A stretch of 64,000 nucleotides of DNA from Rhizobium gallicum bv. gallicum R602sp (GCF_000816845.1 NZ_CP006877.1:3043501-3107500); one strand, 5' to 3'; positions 51,513-60,387 are shown, counted from the stretch's first letter. Program-made: numbers and translations. Notes: a model not told the origin generated them from the sequence alone.

Positions 51513-52795
51513 TTGCGGTCTCGAATATTGTAATAGCCCATGACGGACACACCCCAGGCAAACAGACATCCTAAAAAGACCAGCGCAGACACCATGAGCC
51601 GGCTCGGGTACTGTGCCTTTTCAGACAATGTTGGCTGGATGAAGGTGGCCAAATATCGCTGCTGATTATTGGCATCGATGCGCGCTTTCTCGAGGCTAGC
51701 AAGAGAGCCGGTATAGGCCTTCTCGGCAAATTCCCGCTCGGTCTCGAGTTCCTCATATTGCCGAATTCGGTTTGCAACATCGCTGCCTCCGGTTCCACCT
51801 GCCGTCCCGCTGCCGAAACGCTGTTTTTCGTGCGCCAACTGTTTTTCAAGACTGTCGATCTGAGTCGTTAGCACGCGCATGCGTGGTGAATCCGCTGCCA
51901 TTCGCGTACGAGCGGTCATCAAATCGGTATGAAGCTGGGTAAGTTGCTGTTCGAGGGAGGCTACCAATTGGCCAGCCAACTTCGCCGCCTCTACCGGATC
52001 GGCCTCCTGAGATACATCGCGGAAATTTCGTAGGGCGTTCCTCGCTGCAGACAGGCGGCCTTCCGCCAGCGCCACTTCGTCCTGCGATGCTTTCAGAACA
52101 CCGTTTCTTGCCTTGAGGGAGAGATCGTTGATCAACCTCTCACTCTCACCGATGATAAGCGATGCGATTTTTTGGGAGCTTTGCGGATCGAAGGCCTTTA
52201 CCGTGAGGTTAAGAATGGACGAGGTGTGGTCGAAATCGACATGCACCATCTTTTTCCAATATTCGAGCCGCTCTTCGATCGGCAGGCCGGCTGTCATACT
52301 GAAATAAAAGTCGGCACCGTGGCGCGCAAAGGCGGCGTCGAGATCGACGGTCTTTTCGACCGCCTCAATCATCCGCTCGCTCTCGATATAATCGAGGAGC
52401 ACGAACGAATCTGCGCCGGTCGTGCTGCCGCCGGTAGTCTGCGTAAACATGCCGAGGATATCGCTGCCCGCTTTGCCGTCGATGCTGCGGACGGCAAAGG
52501 CAGCCGAGCTATGGTATTGATCCGCTGCGATGAAAAACATGTAAAACGACGCAAGCGCTGCCGGAACCACGACAGCCAACACGAAACTACCGGCGATGAT
52601 CAGATGCCGCAGCTTCAGGCGCCCGGCTTTCAACGATCCGAGGAGTTTTCTCTTCTTCGCCTGCTGTGCCTCGCGTCTCTCGGGGCGTACGTCCACCTTT
52701 CTGAGGTTATCGAGCACAGTAATGTTTGGCTTTTTCACGGGAGCTTTGAAATCTTCCGTCTTGTTCTCTGGACCTGGCGGCTTGGCAGTCGTCAT
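51509..52795 (-). CDS. rkpR: RkpR, KpsE-type polysaccharide co-polymerase
   Basis: A 428-residue inner-membrane protein of the PCP-3/KpsE group. A basic cytoplasmic N-terminus of about 65 residues is followed by a transmembrane helix (LIIAGSFVLAVVVPAALASF). A large periplasmic part rich in coiled coil follows (EVALAEGRLSAARNALRNF; VASLEQQLTQLHTDL; LEKQLAHEKQRFG), then the Pro-containing block before the second helix (PTLSEKAQYPSRLMVSALVF). It would bridge the ABC exporter and the outer-membrane RkpU. The start overlaps the rkpS stop by one base (TAATG), so rkpT-rkpS-rkpR form one operon. Confidence 0.9.
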   Translation of the reverse strand: MTTAKPPGPENKTEDFKAPVKKPNITVLDNLRKVDVRPERREAQQAKKRKLLGSLKAGRLKLRHLIIAGSFVLAVVVPAALASFYMFFIAADQYHSSAAFAVRSIDGKAGSDILGMFTQTTGGSTTGADSFVLLDYIESERMIEAVEKTVDLDAAFARHGADFYFSMTAGLPIEERLEYWKKMVHVDFDHTSSILNLTVKAFDPQSSQKIASLIIGESERLINDLSLKARNGVLKASQDEVALAEGRLSAARNALRNFRDVSQEADPVEAAKLAGQLVASLEQQLTQLHTDLMTARTRMAADSPRMRVLTTQIDSLEKQLAHEKQRFGSGTAGGTGGSDVANRIRQYEELETEREFAEKAYTGSLASLEKARIDANNQQRYLATFIQPTLSEKAQYPSRLMVSALVFLGCLFAWGVSVMGYYNIRDRN

Positions 52796-53454
52796 TAGTT
52801 GCCCTTCATGTTTCGCTCATGAATCCGGATAGCATCTTCCACATCATCAAAAAATGTAAGTTTGCCGCTTTCGAGTACCACACCGCAATCGCAGTACTCA
52901 CGGATCGTGCTTGTGCTGTGAGAAACCATGACAACGTCAGAATCCTGCAATCGATGCTGGAAGACATCATGGCACTTTTTTTTGAAGTTTGCATCCCCGA
53001 CCGCGGTGATCTCGTCGACCAGATAATAATCGAAGTTGACGCCCATGCTGACGCCGAAGGCGAGCCGCGCCTTCATACCGGAGGAGTAGGTGCCAACCGG
53101 GGCGTGGAAAAACGGGCCAAGCTCTGCAAAGTCAGTTACATAATCAACCAACTCTTCGGTATCGACACCATAAATGCGCGCGACAAATCGAACATTCTGC
53201 TCGCCCGACATGCTTGGTTGAAAGCTACCTTGAAAACCGAGGGGCCAGGAAATCTTGCCTTGTCTTACTATACGCCCTCGATCGAGCCGCAATGAGCCTG
53301 CGATCAATTGCAAAAGCGTCGATTTACCAGCGCCGTTCCGGCCAAGCAGTCCGACACTTTTGCCGCGCTTGATAACAAGGGAGGCGTTCTCGATGATCGG
53401 CTTCGTTACGCCTTTGGTCTTCACATATTTGGTCGCGCGTTCAAGTCTAATCAT
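52795..53454 (-). CDS. rkpS: RkpS, KpsT-type ATPase of the capsule ABC exporter
   Basis: A 219-residue ABC ATPase. Walker A GLLGRNGAGKSTLLQLI, a polysaccharide-type signature YSSGMKARLAFGVSM (degenerate LSGGQ, as usual in KpsT/Wzt), Walker B YYLVDEITAVGD and switch region VMVSHSTSTIREYCD are all present. The length of about 220 residues without a C-terminal carbohydrate-binding domain fits KpsT rather than O-antigen Wzt. Its ATG overlaps the rkpT stop by 4 bases. It powers export of the finished capsule chain through RkpT. Confidence 0.92.
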   Translation of the reverse strand: MIRLERATKYVKTKGVTKPIIENASLVIKRGKSVGLLGRNGAGKSTLLQLIAGSLRLDRGRIVRQGKISWPLGFQGSFQPSMSGEQNVRFVARIYGVDTEELVDYVTDFAELGPFFHAPVGTYSSGMKARLAFGVSMGVNFDYYLVDEITAVGDANFKKKCHDVFQHRLQDSDVVMVSHSTSTIREYCDCGVVLESGKLTFFDDVEDAIRIHERNMKGN

Positions 53455-54221
53455 CGGCCTCTCGCTACCGCTGCGGAATTGGTGAAGACAAAGAGTCCGC
53501 CGAATATCGCCGTAAAGACGAAAGAATAAAGATAGAACATGTCAAGGTCCGCCGCGCGATATTGCGGGTAGAACCCTTGGCGGAACAGCATGACGACATG
53601 AACTAAAGGATTGAAAAGAACTACCTCACGCATAGGACCCGGAAGTCCGTCAGGCAAGAAAAAAACCCCAGAGATCAGAAACATCGGTCGATTAATGATG
53701 TTGAAGACCTGTTCATAGAATGGAAAACGCAAGAACATTACGGTGTTGAATATGCCGACACCGAGGCCCAACAATGTCGCGGCAAAGGCCGCCTCCAAAA
53801 TCGCCGGCCAATAAAGCTCGGGCGCTTGATGTACTGTTACAGTGATCGCGCCGAGAACACAGATGGCGACGAAGACCGTCGTAGCAGCCTGCAGGATATA
53901 ACGAGCAACTATCGCATCGATCGGCGCAACATTTGGATAGCTGAGCAAAGTACGGTTAGATTTGATAGTGCCGTTCAAAAAACTGCACATCGCGGCGTAA
54001 AACTGGAATGCGATATAGCCGGTGGCAAAAAACAGCGGAAAGCTTGTCCCGAGAGCGGGCAATTTTGCGATTCCCATAAAGATCACGGACATGAACGCGA
54101 TATGGGCCGCAGGGTCGAGGATCGCCCATATGTATCCCCCAGGCTTGTTGCCGAAGCGGGTCGACATTTCGCGGATGAGCAATGCGGCAACAACGCGAAT
54201 ATGGGTCATCAAGTAATACAA
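53451..54221 (-). CDS. rkpT: RkpT, KpsM-type permease of the capsule ABC exporter
   Basis: A 256-residue ABC-2 family permease with six hydrophobic segments. It begins MYYLMTHIRVVAALLIREMSTRFG, the amphipathic N-terminal helix typical of KpsM/Wzm, and contains KLPALGTSFPLFFATGYIAF, the FLNGTIKSNRTLLSYPNVAP stretch, and PMFLISGVFFLPDGLPGPMREVVLFNPLVHVVMLFRQGFYP, the family C-terminal block. First gene of the minus-strand rkpTSR operon. The promoter should lie in the gene-free region to its right. Confidence 0.92.
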   Translation of the reverse strand: MYYLMTHIRVVAALLIREMSTRFGNKPGGYIWAILDPAAHIAFMSVIFMGIAKLPALGTSFPLFFATGYIAFQFYAAMCSFLNGTIKSNRTLLSYPNVAPIDAIVARYILQAATTVFVAICVLGAITVTVHQAPELYWPAILEAAFAATLLGLGVGIFNTVMFLRFPFYEQVFNIINRPMFLISGVFFLPDGLPGPMREVVLFNPLVHVVMLFRQGFYPQYRAADLDMFYLYSFVFTAIFGGLFVFTNSAAVARGR

Positions 54222-55097
54222 TAAGAGGTCCCCGAAACAAGCCGCTTCACCAGTCCGGCATTAATATCATTGTTTGTGGTGAGAGTTAGCCCCTCGGAAC
54301 AGATTCCTCCATCATTAATCAGATCGAGCGTGTCTCGCAACAAGGGCAGGAACCCATCACCGCAAAGATCGCTTCTCCCCACGTCCCAATCGAGAGCGCG
54401 CCCGCACTTAAACCAGAATGAGCTTAGTACCCATCGCCTGCTGCCTGCAGCAAGGTATCGCCTTCCTCGCCGCAATTAGCGAAATTCTCCAGAAGGGCAA
54501 TTTTAGGCTCTCGTTCCTTCGATCATGAAGCCGGCCGAACGATCGTTCTCAGGAGCGCCTCGAATGCGACCATGCCGGGGTCGCCCAGGCTTTGGCTTTT
54601 CTCGGGCCACATCCGTGCCCGACTCACACGACATAGACGTCCCCTGAATCGCATGAGCATTGGCCTGCTGCCTCGACGGTAGCGGCCGCTTTGTCGGGCT
54701 AGCTTGCTAAGCCATCAATAGGGGCTGCAACCGCATCGACGGAATCGATAATGGCCTTTTCACGAGGCGCGATTTTCCAAGCTCCAGCATGGCATCTCGA
54801 GCGGACCTCAACAAAGTAACAAACTCGCAGTCTCTGACGCCACACCCGGCGCCAGTTGCCAGTCGCCGACGAGTTTGTTGAGTTTCATTAGGTGCCTACT
54901 TCTGACATACCGACGCGCGGCCACACTGTGACGTGGGTCGTGATGGTCATGGGGATTTCTAGGGTGGTGGTTGCGACGAACTGCGATTCGAATAGCCCCC
55001 ATCCTCGAACATGAGTTCGAGGGAAGACCAGCTATCTGTCACCTTTTCGTATGGGAGGAAGTAATCTGCTACATAGGTAAAAAAAAGCCCCACCGAA
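54222..55097. other. Gene-free region upstream of rkpTSR
   Basis: About 875 bases up to the IS3 element with no supportable gene. Frames present are short and lack domains and ribosome binding sites. It must carry the rkpTSR promoter and its right edge holds the downstream half of the split RTX terminator (55079-55097). Confidence 0.55.
55079..55097 (-). terminator. Downstream half of the RTX terminator split by IS3
   Basis: On the minus strand this reads GGTGGGGC followed by eight T's (plus one target-duplication copy at 55095-55097). With 56537-56548 it reconstitutes a 7-bp stem with a C(UUCG)G tetraloop. The IS3 element separates the halves by 1.4 kb, so the terminator can no longer fold locally. 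Confidence 0.8.
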
Positions 55098-55121
55098 TGA
55101 ACTGACCCCATTAAGTTGGAC
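55098..55121 (-). repeat. IS3 terminal inverted repeat, orfB side
   Basis: 24 bases; 21 match the opposite end at 56513-56536. The three differing bases are in the middle (ATT against CGA). Confidence 0.9.
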
Positions 55122-55124
55122 GGT

Positions 55125-55925
55125 TTAAAGGCAAGGCAGATTTAAGGGCTGGGTTCTGTATTGTACAGGACTCAGCCCTTTGAGTTTCATTTTGATCCTG
55201 TCGTGATTGTAGTAGTTGATATAGTCGGTGATGGCGGACTGCAGGCTTTGAATGCTGGCGAATTTGGTCGGGTAGAACAGCTCTGATTTCAGCACCGCGA
55301 AGAAGCTTTCCATTGCCGCGTTGTCGAGACAGTTGCCTTTGCGTGACATGCTTTGGATGACGTCGTGTTTTTCAAGCGTGCGCTGATAGGCGGTCATCTG
55401 ATAGTGCCATCCCTGATCGGAATGCAGGATCGGCTTTTCGCCGCCCCCCAGCCGGTCCAGCGCCTTGCTGAGCATGGTTTCCACGAGTTTGAAGACGGGA
55501 CGGCGGGCTGTCTCGAAGGCGATGATCTCGCCATTGAAAAGGTCCATGACCGGTGAGAGATAGAGCTTTTCGCCCGCAACGTTGAACTCGGTCACATCCG
55601 TCACCCATTTCTGGTTTGCATCCTCAGCCGTGAACTTGCGCTGGATGAGATCGGGAGCGGTGCGGCCGGTAGCGCCCTTGTAGGACCGATACTTCTTCGG
55701 CCGCACCAGCGATTTCAAACCCATTTGCCCCATCAGGCGCTGAACTGTCTTGTGATTGACGTGCCGTCCCAGTCGGCAGATGGCAGCCGTGATGCGGCGA
55801 TAGCCATAGCGCCCCTTGTGAAGGGCGAAGATGGCTTTGATGCTGTCTTTGAGCGCGGCATGGCGGTCGGCCAGCGATGCTGCCGTTTGCTGGTAGTAGA
55901 ACGTGCTGCGGGCCAGGCCTGCCAA
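55125..55925 (-). CDS. IS3-family transposase OrfB (rve integrase domain)
   Basis: 266 residues with the IS3 OrfB layout: N-terminal HTH_21 region (YGYRRITAAICRLGRHVNHKTVQRLM), then the DDE integrase core. The first Asp is in QKWVTDVTEFNV, the second in PILHSDQGWHYQM, and the Glu is in CLDNAAMESFFAVLKSE. The C-terminal YINYYNHDRIKMKLKGLSPVQYR is diagnostic. It would normally be made as an OrfAB fusion by -1 frameshifting. The frame shows no disruption. It ends 4 bases inside the terminal repeat. Confidence 0.92.
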   Translation of the reverse strand: MAGLARSTFYYQQTAASLADRHAALKDSIKAIFALHKGRYGYRRITAAICRLGRHVNHKTVQRLMGQMGLKSLVRPKKYRSYKGATGRTAPDLIQRKFTAEDANQKWVTDVTEFNVAGEKLYLSPVMDLFNGEIIAFETARRPVFKLVETMLSKALDRLGGGEKPILHSDQGWHYQMTAYQRTLEKHDVIQSMSRKGNCLDNAAMESFFAVLKSELFYPTKFASIQSLQSAITDYINYYNHDRIKMKLKGLSPVQYRTQPLNLPCL

Positions 55926-55957
55926 TTGCAGCAGACCGGCAAACGAATGGAGCGGCC

Positions 55958-56518
55958 TTAACGCGTGAACGGCTTGCGCTTTTTGAGCCGCTGTTGTTCC
56001 TGCGTTAAGGCCTCCAGTTTTTTTAGGAAAGCGTTCTCCATGCGCAGATAGGCCAGTTCCGAAAGCAACTCCTCGCGGCTCTTCGTGTCATCGCTCGCCA
56101 AGGCTTGCGGTTCATCGGTGGTAGGCGGTTTGGGCATCAATCGGGGCCTTCCTCTGCACCGCGGGGCCAACGCCTCTATCCCGCCGCGCTCGTAACACGT
56201 CTCCCAATCGACAAGGCTACTCTTGTTGCGGATGTTGAAAATCGCAGCCGCCTGCCGATAGGAAAGCCCATCGTCCCACATCCGCTGCAATACCGAAAGC
56301 TTGAAAGACGCGTCAAAGGAGCTGTATTTCTTTACCAACCCAGACACGCCATGCGCCGCATGAGCCGCAGCCCATTTGCGCACCGTCGAATGATCAACGT
56401 CAAACCGAGCCGCTACTGCGCGTGCCCCTTCCGTGCCGCTCTCATAAGCGGCGATGACGGACTGCTTGAACGCTAAGCTGTACTTGGACATGCAAAACCC
56501 CCGAAGGTAGGTGTCCAA
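55958..56518 (-). CDS. IS3-family OrfA (helix-turn-helix protein)
   Basis: 186 residues with two HTH segments: YSLAFKQSVIAAYESGTEGA plus VDHSTVRKWAAAHAAHG, and a second insK-like helical part (FKLSVLQRMWDDGLSYRQAA, KSSLVDWETCYERGG). The C-terminal leucine-zipper-like stretch SREELLSELAYLRMENAFLKK resembles the dimerisation region of IS3 OrfA. This length is typical of IS150-group OrfA. It starts inside the terminal repeat. Minus strand, the same direction as the RTX gene upstream, so read-through could drive it. Confidence 0.9.
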   Translation of the reverse strand: MDTYLRGFCMSKYSLAFKQSVIAAYESGTEGARAVAARFDVDHSTVRKWAAAHAAHGVSGLVKKYSSFDASFKLSVLQRMWDDGLSYRQAAAIFNIRNKSSLVDWETCYERGGIEALAPRCRGRPRLMPKPPTTDEPQALASDDTKSREELLSELAYLRMENAFLKKLEALTQEQQRLKKRKPFTR

Positions 56519-56536
56519 CTTTCGGGGGTCAGTTCA
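56513..56536 (+). repeat. IS3 terminal inverted repeat, orfA side
   Basis: 24 bases pairing with 55098-55121 at 21 positions; followed by the GAA duplication. Confidence 0.9.
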
Positions 56537-56548
56537 GAAGCGGGGCTT
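56537..56548 (-). terminator. Upstream half of the RTX terminator split by IS3
   Basis: On the minus strand AAGCCCCGC-TTC, 25 bases after the RTX stop codon. Joined to 55079-55094 it gives stem GCCCCGC/GTGGGGC, tetraloop TTCG and eight T's. TTC is the duplicated target. Confidence 0.8.
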
Positions 56549-56573
56549 AAGCTTTTATCTGACGCTTTTCGCG

Positions 56574-57641
56574 TCACAGATAGAAGTAGCTATTCCATAT
56601 CGTGACAGCGTCGTCCAAATGAATTGTATAGTCGGTACTCGCGTCACCGTTCACGTCGCCATAGATGTAAGTGTCCGAGGCAGTCTTAACGAAGCGGAGT
56701 TCACCAGCTTTCCCTGAAAACGCGGCCGTTCCGATGAAACTGAACGCCTGGTCACCGGCGATCGACTGATTTGCGTCGATCTTCGACATATCTATTCGGT
56801 CTGACTGCGTGGCGGTGAAATCAAGAATAGAATCTCCTGAATGGTCGCCCCATGCTTTGAAGATGAAGCGGTCAGCTCCTGAACCGCCAACGAGTTGATC
56901 GGCCCCGCTGCCGCCATGGAGCCAGTCGTTGCCCCCCGAAGCCGAGAGGTAATCATTACCAGCGTCGCCGCTCAGATAGTTCGTCGCGGCGTTGCCATAG
57001 AGGCGGTCAGCATGGCTGGAACCGGCAAGGCTTTCTATGGATATGTAGATATCGCCATAGGCGTTCTGCGTGTTGCCACCCGGATTGCCGAGGCTCGCGA
57101 CAACACCGCTTGAAGCTCCGGCATATGATGCAGTGTCACTACCCACGCCACCATCGATCCGATCCTTGCCAGCGCCTCCGTTGATCGTGTCGTTGCCGTC
57201 GTCGCCCACGAGAGTGTCGTTTCCCGCGTTGCCGTACAGCGTGTCATTACCCGCAAAGCCACGCAGATAGTCGAAAATACCTCCGCCCCTGAGCACGTCA
57301 TTGCCCGCGAGCGCCCTTCCGATCACGGCAATGTCGTCGCTCGTCGTGTATGTCTCCGCCGCATCGACGATGCTCGTGACGGCAATACTTACACCGTCGA
57401 CGTACGAGACTCGATTGCCGTTATCGAAGAGAGCATAGCTCCTTACGGTTCCACCGGTTGGGACACCATCGGAGTCGTAACTGAACCCGCGTCCCCGAAA
57501 TTCCTCAACGGTCCCGTCGCTGAAATGTGCGGCAAAGATCGTCGAGCCGTAGGTGTAGGAATCAGCATATGGCAACCATCCAAAATCGATGCCGCGCATA
57601 TCCAAGCCATAGTCGGCATTAACAGTGAGTGTCGCCATCAT
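56574..57641 (-). CDS. RTX calcium-binding secreted protein with serralysin C-terminal domain
   Basis: 355 residues. No protease motif. The N-terminal 110 residues are beta-rich and unrecognised. Residues about 110-265 carry RTX nonapeptides (GGxGxDxLx), e.g. FAGNDTLYGNAGNDTLVGD, GNDTINGGAGKDRIDGG and GNDWLHGGSGADQLVGGSGAD. Residues about 265-355 match the serralysin C-terminal domain (FTATQSDRIDMSKIDAN, GELRFVKTASDTYIYGD). RTX repeats bind calcium and fold outside the cell; the C-terminus would be the type I secretion signal. No exporter is in the window. It lies downstream of the RTX protease on the same strand. IS3 destroyed its terminator. Confidence 0.85.
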   Translation of the reverse strand: MMATLTVNADYGLDMRGIDFGWLPYADSYTYGSTIFAAHFSDGTVEEFRGRGFSYDSDGVPTGGTVRSYALFDNGNRVSYVDGVSIAVTSIVDAAETYTTSDDIAVIGRALAGNDVLRGGGIFDYLRGFAGNDTLYGNAGNDTLVGDDGNDTINGGAGKDRIDGGVGSDTASYAGASSGVVASLGNPGGNTQNAYGDIYISIESLAGSSHADRLYGNAATNYLSGDAGNDYLSASGGNDWLHGGSGADQLVGGSGADRFIFKAWGDHSGDSILDFTATQSDRIDMSKIDANQSIAGDQAFSFIGTAAFSGKAGELRFVKTASDTYIYGDVNGDASTDYTIHLDDAVTIWNSYFYL

Positions 57642-58053
57642 CGCCCCTCAGAAAAACCCCGATGCCACACAGGCTTATGAATTTTTTGTTGCAAGTGCAA
57701 CCACGAATTTCAAAAACGTTTGAACACACAAAACTCTGTAAGAGAGCTATCAACGGAAGCGTGCGCTCGGTGCACTAGTGCATTTTCAGTTGCAAGCAAC
57801 ATAAACCAGCTCCGCGCTTCCGCCCCTCCTTCCTCGCACCCGGGCCGCCTTCGCCAACGACACCGCCGTTGCAGTAAACTGCGACAGCGCAGTTCCAGCG
57901 CAACGCTGACTACTTGTTGCCGGATGGCGCGAACCCTGTGCTGCTGAAAAGATAAACGGGACAAGGAGAAGTCATCATACGTTGAGCATATTTTGAAGGC
58001 CGAAAGCTCTGGATGCAACTTTGTCAACACGGCTTAACCAGCCATGGTCGTGT
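57642..58053. other. Intergenic region between the two RTX genes
   Basis: 412 bases with no supportable gene. Just after the protease stop, on the minus strand, GGCT and AGCC pair around GGTTA inside AACACG/CGTGTT arms, a possible transcript-end hairpin without a T-tract. The rest should contain the promoter of the smaller RTX gene. Confidence 0.4.
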
Positions 58054-60387
58054 TCACACAAAGTAAAAGTCGTCACTGGTGAGGCTGCTCAGGCTGACGT
58101 CCTTCAGCGTGACGATGTTATCGATATTGTATGCAATGACGGTATCAGTCCCGACTTGACTAGCCGACGAAAACATCGAGGAAAAGTCGTCGAAGATATC
58201 CGTCGCGAAACTTATAAGGTCGTCCGACGCTGCAACGAAGTCTTCAAGGATATCCTTCCCGAAATTCGCGAGGAAGACGAACGTATCGTCACCGGCTCCC
58301 CCGAGCAGCGTGTCATTTCCGCTTCCGCCGTTGATCTGGTCATCCCCTGAACTTCCGTTGATACGGTTAGACAAGGCATTGCCATAAAGATAATCTTCGA
58401 ACAGCGAGCCGCTCAGGTTTTCGATCTGGGAATAGGTATCGCTAGCCGCATCGCCCGTGTTGATTGCGCTGTTTGCCAAGCTGGCCTTCACGCCGACTGT
58501 AGCAGTCCCGTAAGACGCTGTATCGGATCCGCTTCCTCCAATGAGCTGGTCGGCACCGGCGCCACCGATCAACAGGTCGTTGCCTGCACTGCCATTCAAA
58601 CGGTTGGAGCTTGCGTTTCCGTAAAGGGTATCCCCCTGGCTCGAACCCGTAAGGTCTTCAATTTCGAAGTAGGTGTCTCCGGCAGCATCCCCGGTGTTCA
58701 CCGAGCTGTTCAACAAATTGACTTTAACCCCTGTAGTCGCCGTAGAATAGGAAGCGGTGTCGATGCCGCTGCTACCGACAAGTTGATCGGCGCTCGCGCC
58801 ACCGATCAACAAGTCATTGCCTGCACTGCCGTTCAGTCGGTTCGCGGCTACATCGCCGTACAGTGTGTCGGCAAAGAGCGAACCACTCAGATTTTCAATC
58901 GATGAGTAAGTGTCTTCAGCCGCATCGCCCGTGTTAATGCTGCTGTTCGTGAGGCTTGCCGTAACGCCGACGGTGGCGGTTCCGTATGAGGCGATGTCAG
59001 CTCCGCTTCCGCCGACAATCTGGTCGGCACCGGCGCCACCAATCAACAAATCATTGCCTGCACTGCCGTTCAGTCGGTTGGCTCCTGCATTGCCGTACAG
59101 GGTGTCCGAGAAAGTCGAACCGGTCACGTTTTCGATCGAGAAATAGGTGTCACGGGCAGCGTCGCCTTTGTTCACCGCGCTATTTGCCAGGTTAGCAACC
59201 ACGCCAGCAGAAGCGGTTTCATGCGAGGAGGTGTCCGCACCTGTGCCTCCTGTAAGTGTATCGCCTCCAACGCCGCCGATCAGCAAGTCGTTTCCTGCGC
59301 CACCGTCGAGCAAATCATTCCCGCCATTGCCCAAAAGTGTATTGGTCATCTCGTTGCCAACAATCGTATCATTGCCGGAGCCTGCCTGAACATTCTCGAT
59401 CAACGACGCAAGGTTGTTGTGATAAAGAAGCGCGTTGAAAATGTTACCGCGAGCATAGCCGTTATTCGGGCCACCGTTCAGATCAGCCAACTGGCCTTGG
59501 GAAAGAACCGAATGGCCGCCTGGTCGCAGGTCGATTGTGAGGCGCGTGGTATACGAGCTCAGATCATAGGTGTCGACACCGCCGCCGTCCCAGATTGTTG
59601 CGAATATCCTGTTGTCATCGGGCGTAATAGCCGCAACCCCGTTGACATAGGTGACGCCTTCATTCGGCCTCCATTTATAGACGGTATTGCCACTGTTTGT
59701 CGTATAGTCCGCGCCATACATTTCCTGTAGGGCGGCAATGTCGAGCATCATGAACGTCTGCGGCGCGCCATTCTGCTCATAGTTGTAACCACTCGTGTCG
59801 TCTCCGATATACGTGCGGTACGTCATGATCGTGTATTCGATGGAATCGTAGTTGCTTGGCACGACCGCGGGATTGGTATCCGGTTCGTGACCATGTTTCA
59901 GCCCGAGAGCATGACCCAGTTCATGCGCCAATGTATGTCCCGCATAGTTGCCGAACTCCGGAAACCGATAATCATTTTCTGTGCCTGCATATTCCGTCCC
60001 GAACCAGACATCGCCGCCCCAGCTATCCGTGCTTGGAGTATAGGCCCAAGCTGTCACGAGACTGGGGTGCGACGACTGGGCGAATCGCAGCGAGGCAGTG
60101 TCCACGTTGCCGACCACAAAGTTGGCATTAGTAAACCCCTCTACAGAGAAACCGTCATTCGCAGTGTTTCCATAGGATTGTTCTATAAGAAACAGAGCAC
60201 CAGACTGTTGCTGCGAGGAGATTGAAGAGAAACTGTATTCTTTCTCGCCATTATACGAGTACGATGTCGAGCTGGTGGGAAACGCATAGGTTATTGTTCC
60301 GTCCCACGCATAGCCGCTGATAAGCCCGTCAATTCTCTGATCTCCCGCCAAGCTTACGCTCTTTGTCGAAGTAACAACGCCCGTCAT
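58054..60387 (-). CDS. Serralysin-type RTX metalloprotease (M10 family)
   Basis: 777 residues, longer than typical 470-residue serralysins. Zinc site H155-E-L-G-H-A-L-G-L-K-H165 fits HExxHxxGxxH, and the Met-turn is M188 in YTIMTY. There is no Sec signal, as expected for type I secretion. RTX repeats start near 335. Residues 365-680 are four tandem 79-residue units, each with two nonapeptide stretches and a SIENLSGS-type linker. The C-terminus ends in DFYFV, the acidic-plus-hydrophobic tail used by PrtDEF-type exporters. It would act outside the cell on proteins. A LuxR-type regulator lies upstream on the same strand. Confidence 0.92.
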   Translation of the reverse strand: MTGVVTSTKSVSLAGDQRIDGLISGYAWDGTITYAFPTSSTSYSYNGEKEYSFSSISSQQQSGALFLIEQSYGNTANDGFSVEGFTNANFVVGNVDTASLRFAQSSHPSLVTAWAYTPSTDSWGGDVWFGTEYAGTENDYRFPEFGNYAGHTLAHELGHALGLKHGHEPDTNPAVVPSNYDSIEYTIMTYRTYIGDDTSGYNYEQNGAPQTFMMLDIAALQEMYGADYTTNSGNTVYKWRPNEGVTYVNGVAAITPDDNRIFATIWDGGGVDTYDLSSYTTRLTIDLRPGGHSVLSQGQLADLNGGPNNGYARGNIFNALLYHNNLASLIENVQAGSGNDTIVGNEMTNTLLGNGGNDLLDGGAGNDLLIGGVGGDTLTGGTGADTSSHETASAGVVANLANSAVNKGDAARDTYFSIENVTGSTFSDTLYGNAGANRLNGSAGNDLLIGGAGADQIVGGSGADIASYGTATVGVTASLTNSSINTGDAAEDTYSSIENLSGSLFADTLYGDVAANRLNGSAGNDLLIGGASADQLVGSSGIDTASYSTATTGVKVNLLNSSVNTGDAAGDTYFEIEDLTGSSQGDTLYGNASSNRLNGSAGNDLLIGGAGADQLIGGSGSDTASYGTATVGVKASLANSAINTGDAASDTYSQIENLSGSLFEDYLYGNALSNRINGSSGDDQINGGSGNDTLLGGAGDDTFVFLANFGKDILEDFVAASDDLISFATDIFDDFSSMFSSASQVGTDTVIAYNIDNIVTLKDVSLSSLTSDDFYFV
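58348..59295 (-). repeat. Four tandem 237-bp repeats in the RTX protease gene
   Basis: Units at residues 365-443, 444-522, 523-601 and 602-680 each start GNDLLIGG and run 79 residues without a length change. Phrases such as ANRLNGSAGNDLLIGG recur exactly. The DNA is similar enough for slippage or recombination, so copy number may vary between strains. Confidence 0.88.

Larger units (their letters stand above)
55098..56536 (-). mobile_element. IS3-family insertion sequence
   Basis: A 1439-base element with 24-bp terminal inverted repeats (55098-55121 and 56513-56536, 21 of 24 identical). Both begin TGAACTGACCCC and end AAGTTGGAC. The trinucleotide GAA directly flanks both ends (55095-55097 and 56537-56539), consistent with the 3-bp target duplication of IS3 elements. 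It carries orfA and orfB on the minus strand, both apparently intact, so this copy may be active. The insertion site is the loop of a Rho-independent terminator. Confidence 0.93.

Noticed and set aside
54222..54480. 88-residue minus-strand frame upstream of rkpT
   Set aside because: It overlaps the rkpT start, has no ribosome binding site and no family resemblance.
58348..59295. CRISPR-like periodic pattern
   Set aside because: The 237-base period is coding repeats of the RTX protease, in frame, without spacers.
56574..60387. Local type I secretion system for the RTX proteins
   Set aside because: No ABC/MFP/TolC-like genes near them. The MsbA-like gene at 13.9-15.6 kb lacks a membrane fusion partner and lies among glycan genes.
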